Of a stretch of DNA of 64,000 nt, positions 44,824-53,155 are shown piece by piece. The translations under genes and the position numbers were made by a program. Under the pieces are notes generated by a model. It had not been told where the DNA came from. It searched no databases and was given only the letters and a program-made list of their open reading frames with translations. Location of the stretch: positions 124,001 to 188,000 of the forward strand of contig CAWKOA010000016.1 in the NCBI GenBank assembly GCA_963851025.1. The letters run 5' to 3'. Numbering within the stretch: the first letter of the stretch is position 1; the number at the start of each line of letters is the position of its first letter. The stretch comes from RYN-230 sp963851025 (GTDB lineage: Bacteria > Actinomycetota > Actinomycetes > Streptosporangiales > Streptosporangiaceae).

Positions 44824-46030
44824 AGTCCGTGACGCAGCCGCGGGCCCCCATCGCCGCGGCGGCGCCGGCCGGGAAGTGGACCTGGACCTCGAGGCCCCCG
44901 CCGGGCAGCGCCCGGGCGTGCATCCAGGCGTCGTGCGCGGCCGCCACCGCCTTCACGATGGACAGCCCCAGGCCGCTGCCGCCCTCGCTGCCGACCCGGT
45001 CCTCGCCGAGCCGCTGGAACGGCTCGAACAGCCGGCCGACCTGCGCGGGCGGGACCACCGGGCCGCTGTTCGCCACGGTGAGCACCGCGCGGCCCGCCCT
45101 GATCCCGCTGCTGGCGCTGATCCAGCCACCCGGCGTGTTGTGCCGGATCGCGTTCCCGACCAGGTTGGCCGCCAGCCGCTCGGCCAGCCTGGGGTCACCC
45201 GCCGACGGCGCCGCCCCCAGGTCGGCCCGGACCGTGAGGCCGCTGCGCGCGGCGTCGTCCCGGCGCGCCTCCAGCACGTCGCGGGTGATGGCGCCCACGT
45301 CGATCGGCACCCGGGCGCGCAGCCCGCGCTGGGTGTGGGCCAGCGTGAGCAGCGCGTCGATCAGCCGTTCCTGCTGCTCACTGGCGGCCAGGGCGCGCCC
45401 GCAGGCGGCCTGCAGCGAGGCGGTGCTGCGCCGCGGGTCAGCCAGCGCCACCTCGATCAGCGTCCGCTGCCGGGCCAGCGGCGTGCGCAGCTCGTGTGAG
45501 GCGTTGGCGACGAACTGCCGCTGCGCGTCGAACGCCCCTTCCAGCCGGGCGAGGAACGCGTCGAAGGTGTCGGCCAGCTCCTTCAGCTCATCGTCCGGGC
45601 CGGTCATGGCCAGGCGCTCGTGCAGGTTGCTGGCCGAGGTGTGCTGCGCCGCCGCGGTGATGGTGCGCAGCGGGCGCAGCACCCGCCCGGCGACCACCCA
45701 GCCCAGGCCGATGGAGAGCACGGTCATGACGGCCAGCGCGATCCCGGACTGGACCAGCAGATCCTCCAGGGCCAGGCTGCGCTGCTGCCCGGCCTGCGAC
45801 TGGACGGCGAACAGGGACGGCGGCAGCTGCGACGGCTGCGCGGAGCCGGAGACCCGGAGCTGCATCGGCAGGTTGCTGGCCACGAGCAGGTAGGTCAGGC
45901 CGAGCAGCGCCGCCCCGGAGGCCAGGAACAGCACCCCGTACAGCAGGGTCAGCCGCAGCCGGATGGTGCGCCGCGGCAGCCGGCCTGCCAGCCTGGCCCC
46001 CCAGGCCGCCCGTCCCGTGCCCGCGGTCAC
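44822..46030 (-). CDS. Sensor histidine kinase (OmpR-system partner)
   Basis: A 402-residue membrane kinase: two helices (around RLTLLYGVLFLASGAALLGL and SGIALAVMTVLSIGLGWVVA) bracket a short extracytoplasmic loop, followed by a HAMP segment (RVLRPLRTITAAAQH), the H-box FVANASHELRTPLARQ, N-box LAANLVGNAIRHN and G-box GSGLGLSIVKAVAAAH. GTG 46030, one base after the regulator stop. Small extracytoplasmic loop plus neighbouring exporter suggests sensing of envelope stress or an antimicrobial through the transporter. Confidence 0.92.
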   Translation of the reverse strand: MTAGTGRAAWGARLAGRLPRRTIRLRLTLLYGVLFLASGAALLGLTYLLVASNLPMQLRVSGSAQPSQLPPSLFAVQSQAGQQRSLALEDLLVQSGIALAVMTVLSIGLGWVVAGRVLRPLRTITAAAQHTSASNLHERLAMTGPDDELKELADTFDAFLARLEGAFDAQRQFVANASHELRTPLARQRTLIEVALADPRRSTASLQAACGRALAASEQQERLIDALLTLAHTQRGLRARVPIDVGAITRDVLEARRDDAARSGLTVRADLGAAPSAGDPRLAERLAANLVGNAIRHNTPGGWISASSGIRAGRAVLTVANSGPVVPPAQVGRLFEPFQRLGEDRVGSEGGSGLGLSIVKAVAAAHDAWMHARALPGGGLEVQVHFPAGAAAAMGARGCVTD

Positions 46031-46031
46031 G

Positions 46032-46685
46032 TCAGATCCGGTAGCCGGCCTGGGCCACGGTCTCGATGACCGGCGGGTCGCCCAGCTTGCGGCGCAGCCG
46101 GCTGACCGTCACCTTGACCGCGGTGGTGAACGGGTCGGCCATCTCGTCCCAGACCCGCTCCAGCAGTTCCTCGGCCGGGACGGCCCGGCCCTGCGCGGCG
46201 AGCAGGACCTCCAGCACCCCGAATTCCTTGGGGCCGAGATCCAGGACCCGGCCGCCCCGCCGGGCGCAGCGCCGGGCCGGGTCGAGCATGAGATCGCCGC
46301 GGCACAGCAGCGGCGCGAGGGCCGGCTGGGCCCGCCGCAGCAGCGCCCGGATCCGCGCGACCAGCTCGGCGAACGCGAACGGCTTGGGCAGGTAGTCGTC
46401 GGCCCCCAGGCTGAGCCCGTCCACCCGGTCCCCGATCGTGGCCGCGGCGGTCAGCATCAGCACCCGGCTGCGGCAGCCGGCCCGGACCAGCTCGGCGCAC
46501 AGGTCGTCGCCGTGCAGGCCGGGCAGGTCCCGGTCCAGCACGATCACGTCGTACCCGGTGCACAGGGCCCGCTCCAGCGCACCGTTCCCCTCGTGTGCGA
46601 GATCCACGGCCATCCGCTCGCGCCGCAGCCCCACGCCGATCGCCTCGGCCAGCTCGCGGTCGTCTTCCACCACCAGGACGCGCAT
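46032..46685 (-). CDS. OmpR-family response regulator
   Basis: A 217-residue regulator: receiver domain with MRVLVVEDDRELAEA, phospho-acceptor in VIVLDRDLPGLHG and the lysine in LPKPFAF; C-terminal winged helix with GPKEFGVLEVLLAAQG and AVKVTVSRLRRKLGDP. ATG 46685 follows AAAGGAG. Readings that start further upstream lie in the promoter region and are not supported. Divergent from the FtsX permease gene. Confidence 0.93.
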   Translation of the reverse strand: MRVLVVEDDRELAEAIGVGLRRERMAVDLAHEGNGALERALCTGYDVIVLDRDLPGLHGDDLCAELVRAGCRSRVLMLTAAATIGDRVDGLSLGADDYLPKPFAFAELVARIRALLRRAQPALAPLLCRGDLMLDPARRCARRGGRVLDLGPKEFGVLEVLLAAQGRAVPAEELLERVWDEMADPFTTAVKVTVSRLRRKLGDPPVIETVAQAGYRI

Positions 46686-46892
46686 CGCGCGCTCCTTTCC
46701 CAGCTGCCCCCTCCGGATTTTCCGCAACGAAGCCCAGAGCGAGGTCAGGGAACGCTGACCAGAGCCTGAGCCTCGATCGGTTCCAGGCTGCCGGGGAGGC
46801 GGTTGCACCGGGGTTACACGCACTGTCACCGCCCCGCAACCGGCGTCCGCGTAGACCTTCGCCATACACCGGCGTCACCACGAGGAGAGCCC
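46686..46892. promoter_or_regulatory. Divergent promoter region, two-component system/exporter
   Basis: A 207-bp spacer between the response-regulator and permease genes. A GGTTGC/GCAACC inverted pair (46801-46806 and 46836-46841) surrounds a less GC-rich core containing GGTTACACGCACTGTCACC, a plausible binding area for the OmpR-type regulator upstream of the exporter. No confident promoter boxes. Confidence 0.4.
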
Positions 46893-48329
46893 ATGTTCTA
46901 CGTCACGTTCCTGCGGCGCGAGCTATGGCGGCGCAGGAAGCAGGCCGTCGTCATCGCGCTGGGCCTCGCGGTAGGCATCGGCCTGGTGATCACGGTGACC
47001 GCCGCGGCGGCCGGGGTCCGGGCCGCGCAGGGCCGCGTCCTCAAGTCGCTCTACGGGGTGGGCACCGACATCACGGTCACCACCAAGCCGGCGGTGGCCT
47101 CCCCCGGCGGCCGGACCAGGGTCACGATCAGCCCGGGCGGCTCCCAGGTCTGCCAGGGCAGCCACTGCCATCAGGGCGCGACCAAGCTCGACAACCTGAT
47201 CAGCGGGTCATCCGGCCCGATCCCCGCGGCCAGGGTCGCGTCGGTCCGCGCCCTGCCCGGGGTCACCGGGGCCGCCGGGGGCCTGATCCTGAGCGACACC
47301 CAGATCGCCATCCCCGCCTCGGTGGCTAACGGGGGCTCCCTGCCCCAGCCGCGCGTCGTCAGCGTGGACGGCACGGATCTCACCCATCCCGGGCTCGGCC
47401 CGCTGAGCACCGGCCGGATCAGCCGGGGCCGGAACCTGGCCCCGGCCGACGCGCACGCGAACGTCGCCGTGGTCGACGCGAACTACGCGACCGCGAACAA
47501 GCTGAAGCCCGGCGGCACGATCACGATCGCCAAGACCCGGTTCACCATCGTCGGCATCGTCACCCAGCCGCAGGGCGCCAGCCCGCCGAACGCCTACATC
47601 CCGCTGGCCCGCGCCCAGGCGCTGGCCCGCAGCGACCAGGACAAGCGGCTCACCGGCCAGGTAAACACCATCTACGTGGCCGCGTCCAGCGCGGCCGTGG
47701 TGCCGGCCGTGGCCCGCGAGATCTCCCGGCTGATGCCGAAGGCGACCGTGACCACCTCGGCCAGCCTGGCCAGCGAGGTGACCGGCTCGCTGTCCAGCAC
47801 CGCGCGGCTGGCCGGTGACCTGGGCCGCTGGCTGTCGGTCCTGGTGCTGGCCGCGGCCGTGGCGGTGGCCAGCCTGCTGACCGTGGCCGCGGTGTCGCGG
47901 CGGGTCCGCGAGTTCGGCACGCTCAAGGCGCTCGGCTGGCGGAGCACCCGGATCATCGCCCAGGTGATGGGCGAGTCGCTGGTCCTGGGCCTGGCGGGCG
48001 GCGCGGCCGGGGCCGCGCTCGGGGTCGCGGGCGCCGCGATCATCACCAGGGTCGCGCCGAAGCTGTCCGCGACCCTGGCCGCGCCCGCCGGGCCGCACTT
48101 CTCCTCGGCGGGCGGGCCCGGGGTGACCGCGTCCGGCGGGTCGGCCAGCCCGCCGGGGTCGGGCAGCGCGGCGCACACGGTGCTGGTGCCGATGTCCGCG
48201 CCGGTCAGCCTGGCCGTGATCGCGGCCGCCGTGGCGCTGGCCCTGGCCGGCGGCCTGATCGCCGGCACGTTCGGCAGCTGGCGGATCGCCCAGCTGCGGC
48301 CCGCCGCCGCACTGGCCCGGGTCGAGTAG
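46893..48329 (+). CDS. FtsX/MacB-like ABC permease
   Basis: A 478-residue permease: one N-terminal helix (VVIALGLAVGIGLVITVTAAAAG), a large extracytoplasmic domain of about 270 residues with MacB-periplasmic-core features, then three C-terminal helices with the FtsX signature VSRRVREFGTLKALGW. A Gly/Ser/Pro-rich stretch of about 45 residues (around GPHFSSAGGPGVTASGGSAS) interrupts the last two helices. ATG 46893 follows CGAGGAGAG. It forms an exporter with the ATPase at 48377. Confidence 0.88.
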   Translation: MFYVTFLRRELWRRRKQAVVIALGLAVGIGLVITVTAAAAGVRAAQGRVLKSLYGVGTDITVTTKPAVASPGGRTRVTISPGGSQVCQGSHCHQGATKLDNLISGSSGPIPAARVASVRALPGVTGAAGGLILSDTQIAIPASVANGGSLPQPRVVSVDGTDLTHPGLGPLSTGRISRGRNLAPADAHANVAVVDANYATANKLKPGGTITIAKTRFTIVGIVTQPQGASPPNAYIPLARAQALARSDQDKRLTGQVNTIYVAASSAAVVPAVAREISRLMPKATVTTSASLASEVTGSLSSTARLAGDLGRWLSVLVLAAAVAVASLLTVAAVSRRVREFGTLKALGWRSTRIIAQVMGESLVLGLAGGAAGAALGVAGAAIITRVAPKLSATLAAPAGPHFSSAGGPGVTASGGSASPPGSGSAAHTVLVPMSAPVSLAVIAAAVALALAGGLIAGTFGSWRIAQLRPAAALARVE

Positions 48330-48341
48330 CAGGTCGAGCGC

Positions 48342-48361
48342 GCCGCCCGGGAACGGGCGGC
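48342..48361 (+). terminator. Intercistronic hairpin
   Basis: Eight-bp perfect GC stem with a GGAA tetraloop between the permease and ATPase genes, ending just before the ATPase ribosome site (GGCAGGAGG). Stable enough to affect read-through or ATPase translation. Confidence 0.6.
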
Positions 48362-48376
48362 CGGGCAGGAGGCACC

Positions 48377-49045
48377 ATGTACACGCTGACCGGCGTCAGC
48401 AAGACCTACCGCAAGGGCCGCCAGGCCATCCCCGCCGTCCGGGACGTGTCGGTGCGGATCGGCGACGGCGAGTGGCTGACCATCCAGGGCCGCACCGGCC
48501 ACGGCAAGACCACCCTGCTCCAGCTGCTGGGCGGGCTGGACCGGCCGGACCACGGGACGGTCGAGTTCGGCGGGCGCGATCTGGCGCGGCTGCGGGAGGC
48601 GCAGCTGACCCGGGTCCGGGCCACGTCGATCGGGTTCATCTTCCAGACCTTCAACCTGATGCCCACCCTGTCCGCCGCCGACAACGTGGAGGCGGCGCTG
48701 ATCCCGCTGCACCTGCGGGCCGGTGAGCGGCGCCGCCGGGTGCAGGCGGCGCTGGAATCCGTGGGGCTGGCCGACCGGGCCCGGCACCTGCCTGCCGAGC
48801 TGTCCGGGGGCCAGCAGCAGCGGGTGGCGATCGCCCGGGCGCTGGTCAAGGACCCGAAGGTGCTGCTGGCCGACGAGCCGACCGGCAACCTGGACGAGGG
48901 CACCCGCGATGAGATCATCGCGCTGCTGGAGAAGCTGACCGCCGAACGCGGGCTCACGATTGTGCTGGTCACCCACGACAGCACCATCGCCCGCCGGTCC
49001 CCGAGGGTGGTGGTGATGAGCCAGGGCCAGCTCGCCCCGGCGTAG
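48377..49045 (+). CDS. MacB/LolD-type ABC ATPase
   Basis: A 222-residue ATPase of the FtsX-permease class. Walker A is GRTGHGKTTLL (Arg and His in place of the usual Pro/Ser and Ser/Ala), signature LSGGQQQRVAIARAL, Walker B VLLADEPTGNLD and the H-loop VLVTHDST. ATG 48377. It powers the permease upstream; as a unit with the two-component system it looks like an envelope-stress or toxic-peptide export module. Confidence 0.9.
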   Translation: MYTLTGVSKTYRKGRQAIPAVRDVSVRIGDGEWLTIQGRTGHGKTTLLQLLGGLDRPDHGTVEFGGRDLARLREAQLTRVRATSIGFIFQTFNLMPTLSAADNVEAALIPLHLRAGERRRRVQAALESVGLADRARHLPAELSGGQQQRVAIARALVKDPKVLLADEPTGNLDEGTRDEIIALLEKLTAERGLTIVLVTHDSTIARRSPRVVVMSQGQLAPA

Positions 49046-49136
49046 CGGGCGAGCAGGCGGCTTCGTCGCGCTTCGCTCACGGTCAGGTGGTTTGGGCTAG
49101 CATCCTCCGGAAGACCGTTGAGCAAGGGGCGCAGGA

Positions 49137-49658
49137 ATGAAGTTCTACGGCGAGATGAGGGTCCAGGGCGGCGGTCCCCTCGACGGCTCCCGTTTCGACG
49201 CGCTCGCCTACGCGCTGGCCGAGATCGAGGAGACCGACCCGGCGATCGAGGACGTGGACCTGACCGCGTCGCTCGCCCAGGGCTGGGTGACCGCGTCGAT
49301 GACGATCGTCCAGGAGAACCTGGAACTCGCGGTGGCCAAGCTCATCGCCACCGTGCGGGCTGCCATTTACCCGAATGGCGACCACGCGGGCGGCTGGCAG
49401 TTCCTGACCGAGACCGCCGGCCTTTCGGTGCACCCAGCGGCGGACCGCGCGGGCCCGGGTGCTCCCGACCAGGCGGCCTCGCCCGGCCCGGCGGCCGTGC
49501 CCGGGCCGCCGGCCGCATTCGGCGCCCCGGCCGCGGCGCCCGCCGGCCCTCCGGCCCCGGCGGTCCTGCCCACCCGGCCCATCCAGCCGGCCCAGCCCGC
49601 CCAGCCCGCCAGTGACCAGGCTTTCACCTGGCTGACCGAGGTGACCCCGGGCCGGTAG
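49137..49658 (+). CDS. Hypothetical protein with Pro/Ala-rich tail
   Basis: A 173-residue protein. The first 100 residues (MKFYGEMRVQGG, then RFDALAYALAEIEETDPAIED and LASLAQGWVTASMTIVQENLE-like pattern) form a plausible small alpha/beta domain, perhaps a ferredoxin-like fold; the remainder is Pro/Ala-rich and probably disordered, ending QAFTWLTEVTPGR. No signal peptide. ATG 49137 follows GCGCAGGA. I do not recognise the family. Confidence 0.6.
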   Translation: MKFYGEMRVQGGGPLDGSRFDALAYALAEIEETDPAIEDVDLTASLAQGWVTASMTIVQENLELAVAKLIATVRAAIYPNGDHAGGWQFLTETAGLSVHPAADRAGPGAPDQAASPGPAAVPGPPAAFGAPAAAPAGPPAPAVLPTRPIQPAQPAQPASDQAFTWLTEVTPGR

Positions 49659-49762
49659 CACGGCCATCCGGTAGCACGGGCACGGCCGGCCGGTCCCGTG
49701 ACCGCCGCCGATGCGCAACCGTGACCAATCATTTTCAGCCAATCTCCAGGTTCCGGCGTCTT

Positions 49763-49808
49763 AGCAGGTGATGAGGGGGGTCCAGCCCCTGCTGGAAGGA
49801 GTCACCTG
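49763..49808 (+). promoter_or_regulatory. Possible RBS-sequestering leader with alternative hairpins
   Basis: CAGGTGA (49765-49771) is complementary to TCACCTG (49802-49808), which lies between the ribosome site GGAAGGAG and the start codon at 49809. The same left arm can instead pair as AGCAGG with CCTGCT (49788-49793). The two structures exclude each other, a layout seen in translational switches. Folding was judged by eye only. Confidence 0.4.
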
Positions 49809-50249
49809 ATGAGGCTTACTCGCGTGCGGATCGCCGTGGCCGCCGGGCTGCTGGCGCTGTCCGGGACCGTCACGGCCACCGCGCTGGCGGTCGTCCCGGC
49901 GTCAGCCGGGTCCAGCCCGGTGGTGATGGTCAGCTGCGCCGGCCAGGGCCAGGTCCGGCCGGGCGGCTACGACGTCGGCTGCACCGCCAACGAGCTGCTG
50001 CGCACGCTGCACTGGCAGACCTGGCGGGGCACCGCCTACGGCAACGGCGTGCTGAAGGTCGATGACTGCACGCCGACCTGCGCGCAGGGCAAGTACGTCG
50101 ACTACCCGGTGCTGATCGTGCTGTGGCGGCCCATGTCGTGGCCGGGGCACGCGGGGCACCGCTACTTCACCCGGATGACGTGGATCTTCACCGGCAAGCG
50201 TCCCGGCCACGCCCGCGCCGCCCAGACCCTCACCCTGCCCGCCCACTGA
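49809..50249 (+). CDS. Small secreted protein of unknown function
   Basis: A 146-residue exported protein: signal peptide MRLTRVRIAVAAGLLALSGT to about VPASAG, then a mature part with four cysteines (VSCAGQGQ, DVGCTANE, DDCTPTCAQG) likely forming two disulfides and an aromatic-rich core (LHWQTWRGTAYGNGVLKVDD, VLIVLWRPMSW). ATG 49809 follows GGAAGGAG. The family is not recognised; it looks like the small secreted beta-proteins common in actinobacteria. Confidence 0.7.
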   Translation: MRLTRVRIAVAAGLLALSGTVTATALAVVPASAGSSPVVMVSCAGQGQVRPGGYDVGCTANELLRTLHWQTWRGTAYGNGVLKVDDCTPTCAQGKYVDYPVLIVLWRPMSWPGHAGHRYFTRMTWIFTGKRPGHARAAQTLTLPAH

Positions 50250-50292
50250 CGGGGCCGGTCACTGGGCCGGCCGCTGGCCCCGGCCCGCCGGG

Positions 50293-51033
50293 TTACCGGA
50301 GCGCGACCGGCCGGTAGTGGGTGATGAGCCGGCCGTCGCCGCCGAGGACGTGGTAGGCGACGGCCGGGGGTGCCGTCAGGTCGGCGCGGTCGCGCTCCTC
50401 CCAGGGCAGCGCGCTGGTGGACACCACGCCGGGTGCCACCAGCAGCGGCCGGCCCGCGAACGTGGTCGCCGCCGCACTGTGCGCGTGCCCGCAGAGCACC
50501 GCCACCACCTGGGGATGCCGCCCGATGACGGCGGCCAGCCGGTCCTCGCCGGACAGCCGGATGACGTCGCTGGACTCGGTGTGCAGCAGCACCGGCTGGT
50601 GATGCAGGATCACGAACGCCGGGGTGGCCGGGTCGGCGCCGAGTTCGGTGTCCAGCCAGGCCAGGGTGTCGTCGGCCAGGTACCCGTCGTCCTGGCCCGG
50701 GATGGTGGAGTCGCACAGGGCGAAGACCGCCCCGGGCATCCGGTGGACCTGGTTGATGGGCAGATCACCCTCGCCGCCGAGCAGCACGCGGCGGAACGCG
50801 GCCCGCTCGTCGTGGTTGCCCGGGCAGATCAGCACCGGCCACGGCCCGGCCAGCAGCGAGCGGGCCTGCTCGTACTCGCCGGGCAGGCCGTGGTCGGCGA
50901 CGTCCCCGGTGACCAGCACCGCGTCCAGCGGCGCCCGGCCGCCGGCCAGGCTGGCCATCACCGCGCGGAGCCGGCCGGCCCGGGGCTGGCCGCCGTCCAG
51001 ATGCGTGTCACTCAGCTGCGCGAAAACGATCAT
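50293..51033 (-). CDS. Calcineurin-like metallophosphoesterase (CpdA-like)
   Basis: A 246-residue phosphodiesterase with the five metal-binding blocks in order: QLSDTHLDGG, VTGDVADHG, CPGNHDERA, ILHHQPVLL and LCGHAHSA. This is the class III cyclic-nucleotide phosphodiesterase (CpdA/Icc) pattern, so cAMP or another phosphodiester is a likely substrate. ATG 51033 follows AAGGAGCAGC. No membrane segment. Confidence 0.88.
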   Translation of the reverse strand: MIVFAQLSDTHLDGGQPRAGRLRAVMASLAGGRAPLDAVLVTGDVADHGLPGEYEQARSLLAGPWPVLICPGNHDERAAFRRVLLGGEGDLPINQVHRMPGAVFALCDSTIPGQDDGYLADDTLAWLDTELGADPATPAFVILHHQPVLLHTESSDVIRLSGEDRLAAVIGRHPQVVAVLCGHAHSAAATTFAGRPLLVAPGVVSTSALPWEERDRADLTAPPAVAYHVLGGDGRLITHYRPVALR

Positions 51034-51129
51034 GCTGGGCTGCTCCTTCCGGTCACGGCCAGCATCCTCCCGGCCGGCCCGCCTGGCCGGCCAGGCGGGG
51101 TGGCCGGCCCGCCCTCTACAGTGGGCGTC

Positions 51130-53124
51130 GTGGCCGAGCCGTCCGCCAGCCCGATGATCCAGCCCAGGTCAGGGCAGGACACGCTGCCCGCTCACCTCGA
51201 AGCCCGGTACGGGATCCAGGTCGGCCAGCTGACCGAGCTCGATCTGGGCGTGTACCGGGTCGGCCGGCGAGACGGGCCGGACTGGGTCGCCCGGGTGTTC
51301 GCCGCGGGCCGGCCGGTCGCGGCCGCCGAGGGTGACGCGGCCCTGCTGCGGCACCTGGAGCAGCAGGATTTTCCCGCCGAGCGGTGCGCGGCCCAGGAGC
51401 CGGTATCGGCCCACGAAGGCCAGGGCGTCCTGGTCACCCGCCACCTCCAGGGTGCACGGGCGGACGGCAGCAGGCGCACCTTCGGCCAGCTCGGCGGCCT
51501 GCTCGGCCGGCTGCACACGCTGCCTGCTGACCACGTCCGTGACGGCGGCGGCTGGCATCACCTGGTCCACCAGGGCACCCCGGCCGCGGAGATCGCGGCC
51601 GCCCGGGACCGGCTGGACGCGGCCGCCGCCGGCCTGCCCGCCGATCAGCGGCCGCTGCTGGCGGCGCTGCGGGCCGAACTGGACCGCGCGGACGGCGGCA
51701 CGGGCCTGCCGCAGGCGCTGATCCACCCCGACTTCGTCCCGGCCAACGCGATCGCCGCGCCGGACGCCGGCCTGGTGCTGGTGGACTGGACCGGCGCCGG
51801 GCGGGGCCCGCGGCTGTACCCGCTGGCCTTCCTGCTCTGGGCGGCGGGCGGCGGAGGGCCGTCCCGGCTGGACGCGGTGGTGGCCGGCTACCGCGAGCAC
51901 GTCACCCTCACCGGCGCCGAGATCGGGCGGCTGGCGGGCGCGATCTGGGCCCGCCCGCTGATCCTGGCCTGCTGGACGGTCCTGGCCGGCCGCAAAGGGC
52001 TGGCCGAGACGGTCGCGGACCTGGCCGCCGATCGTGAGCTGGCGGAACGCTTCGCGGCCCAGGCGGCGCGAGCCTTCGCGCAGCCCGTCTCCGCCGGGCC
52101 GCGCCCGGACGGGACCAGCCACGCGGACGGCACCAGCCACGCGGACGGCACCAGCCACGCGGACGGCACCGGGGCGGCCCGCCCCGCCGCGGCCCCCGGC
52201 CTCCCGCCGCGCGGCACGGTGTCGCTGGACGGCGTCGGCCAGACCGGGCTGGCCGTCGCGGCGGTCCGGGCGCGGGAGACCGCCCGGCCGGACCGGCTCT
52301 TCGCCGACCCGCTGGCCGCGACGTTCGCGGCGGCGGGCGGGCTGGACCCGGACGCCCCCGCCGGGAGCCGGCGGGCGGCCGCGCTGCGGGTGTGGGTGGT
52401 GGGCCGCACCGTGTTCCTGGACGAGATGCTGGCCCGGGCCAGCCAGCAGGGCTGCCGCCAGGTCGTGCTGCTCGGGGCCGGGTTCGACGCGAGGGCGTTC
52501 CGGCTGCCCTGGCCGCCAGGGACCCGCTGCTTCGAGGTGGACACCCCCGGCGTGCTCGGCCCCAAGGACCAGGTGCTCGCCGCGGTCCACGCCGCGCCCG
52601 CCTGCGAGCGCATCGTGGTGCCCTGCGACCTGCGGGACGACTGGCCGGCGGCGCTGCGCGCCGCGGGCCTGGACCCGGCCCAGCCCACCGCGTGGATCGC
52701 CGAGGGCCTGCTCGTCTACCTCGCCCCGGCCGACGTGGACCGGCTGCTGGACTCGCTCACCGGGCTCTCGGCCCCGGGCAGCTGGCTGGGGCTGACCGTG
52801 ACCACCCGGGACCCCGGCGAGTTCGCAGGCTCGCGGCTGGCGCAATTGGTGCAGTCCCGGGCCCCGGACGACCCCGCCGGGTGGCTGGCCGGGCGCGGCT
52901 GGGCCGCGGAGGTCTCGGACCTGCGCCAGGTGCTCCGCGCGCACGGCCGGCCCCTCCCCGACCGCCCGGGGCAGCCGGACGGGGACCGGCCCCGGGCGCT
53001 GCTGATCCAGGCCACGCTGGACGAGAGCCCGCCCGCGGCCCGGCCGCGGCCGCGGCCCCCCCTGTGGATAACCGTCAGCGGTTCAGATCCGACCCCTCCT
53101 GGGGGGTCTAAATCGAACTGCTGA
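51130..53124 (+). CDS. Fusion of aminoglycoside-phosphotransferase-like kinase and TIGR00027-type methyltransferase
   Basis: About 664 residues. The N-terminal half is an APH/choline-kinase fold: VYRVGRRDGPDWVARVF, the catalytic QALIHPDFVPANAI (HxDxxxxN) and LVLVDWTGAG (metal-binding Asp). A linker with three in-frame HADGTS repeats leads to a leucine-carboxymethyltransferase-like SAM enzyme of the TIGR00027/PPM type: VSLDGVGQTGLAVAAVRARE, RLFADPLAATF, QVVLLGAGFDARAFRL and WIAEGLLVYL. The whole is in one frame, so the fusion does not depend on a frame correction. Start could be GTG 51121, GTG 51130 or ATG 51154. The Pro/Arg-rich C-terminal tail after LLIQATLDE overlaps a hairpin and may be spurious. 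Confidence 0.8.
   Translation: MAEPSASPMIQPRSGQDTLPAHLEARYGIQVGQLTELDLGVYRVGRRDGPDWVARVFAAGRPVAAAEGDAALLRHLEQQDFPAERCAAQEPVSAHEGQGVLVTRHLQGARADGSRRTFGQLGGLLGRLHTLPADHVRDGGGWHHLVHQGTPAAEIAAARDRLDAAAAGLPADQRPLLAALRAELDRADGGTGLPQALIHPDFVPANAIAAPDAGLVLVDWTGAGRGPRLYPLAFLLWAAGGGGPSRLDAVVAGYREHVTLTGAEIGRLAGAIWARPLILACWTVLAGRKGLAETVADLAADRELAERFAAQAARAFAQPVSAGPRPDGTSHADGTSHADGTSHADGTGAARPAAAPGLPPRGTVSLDGVGQTGLAVAAVRARETARPDRLFADPLAATFAAAGGLDPDAPAGSRRAAALRVWVVGRTVFLDEMLARASQQGCRQVVLLGAGFDARAFRLPWPPGTRCFEVDTPGVLGPKDQVLAAVHAAPACERIVVPCDLRDDWPAALRAAGLDPAQPTAWIAEGLLVYLAPADVDRLLDSLTGLSAPGSWLGLTVTTRDPGEFAGSRLAQLVQSRAPDDPAGWLAGRGWAAEVSDLRQVLRAHGRPLPDRPGQPDGDRPRALLIQATLDESPPAARPRPRPPLWITVSGSDPTPPGGSKSNC
52108..52161. 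repeat. Three 18-bp in-frame tandem repeats in the fusion linker
   Basis: GACGGSACCAGCCACGCG occurs three times in a row, followed by a partial fourth copy, encoding DGTSHA repeats exactly between the kinase and methyltransferase domains. It acts as a flexible linker. Confidence 0.9.
53091..53108 (+). terminator. Hairpin with AT-rich trailer at the end of the fusion gene
   Basis: GACCCC, six-base loop, GGGGTC, followed by TAAATC. It lies inside the last codons of the fusion gene as read, which suggests that the true stop may be a little earlier. Confidence 0.5.
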
Positions 53125-53155
53125 CAGATTGACCGGGCCCCCGGGGGGCGGGGGG

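Noticed and set aside
51130..52080. Aminoglycoside-resistance gene (APH domain)
   Set aside because: The APH fold is shared by many small-molecule kinases; the fusion and motifs give no support for an antibiotic substrate.
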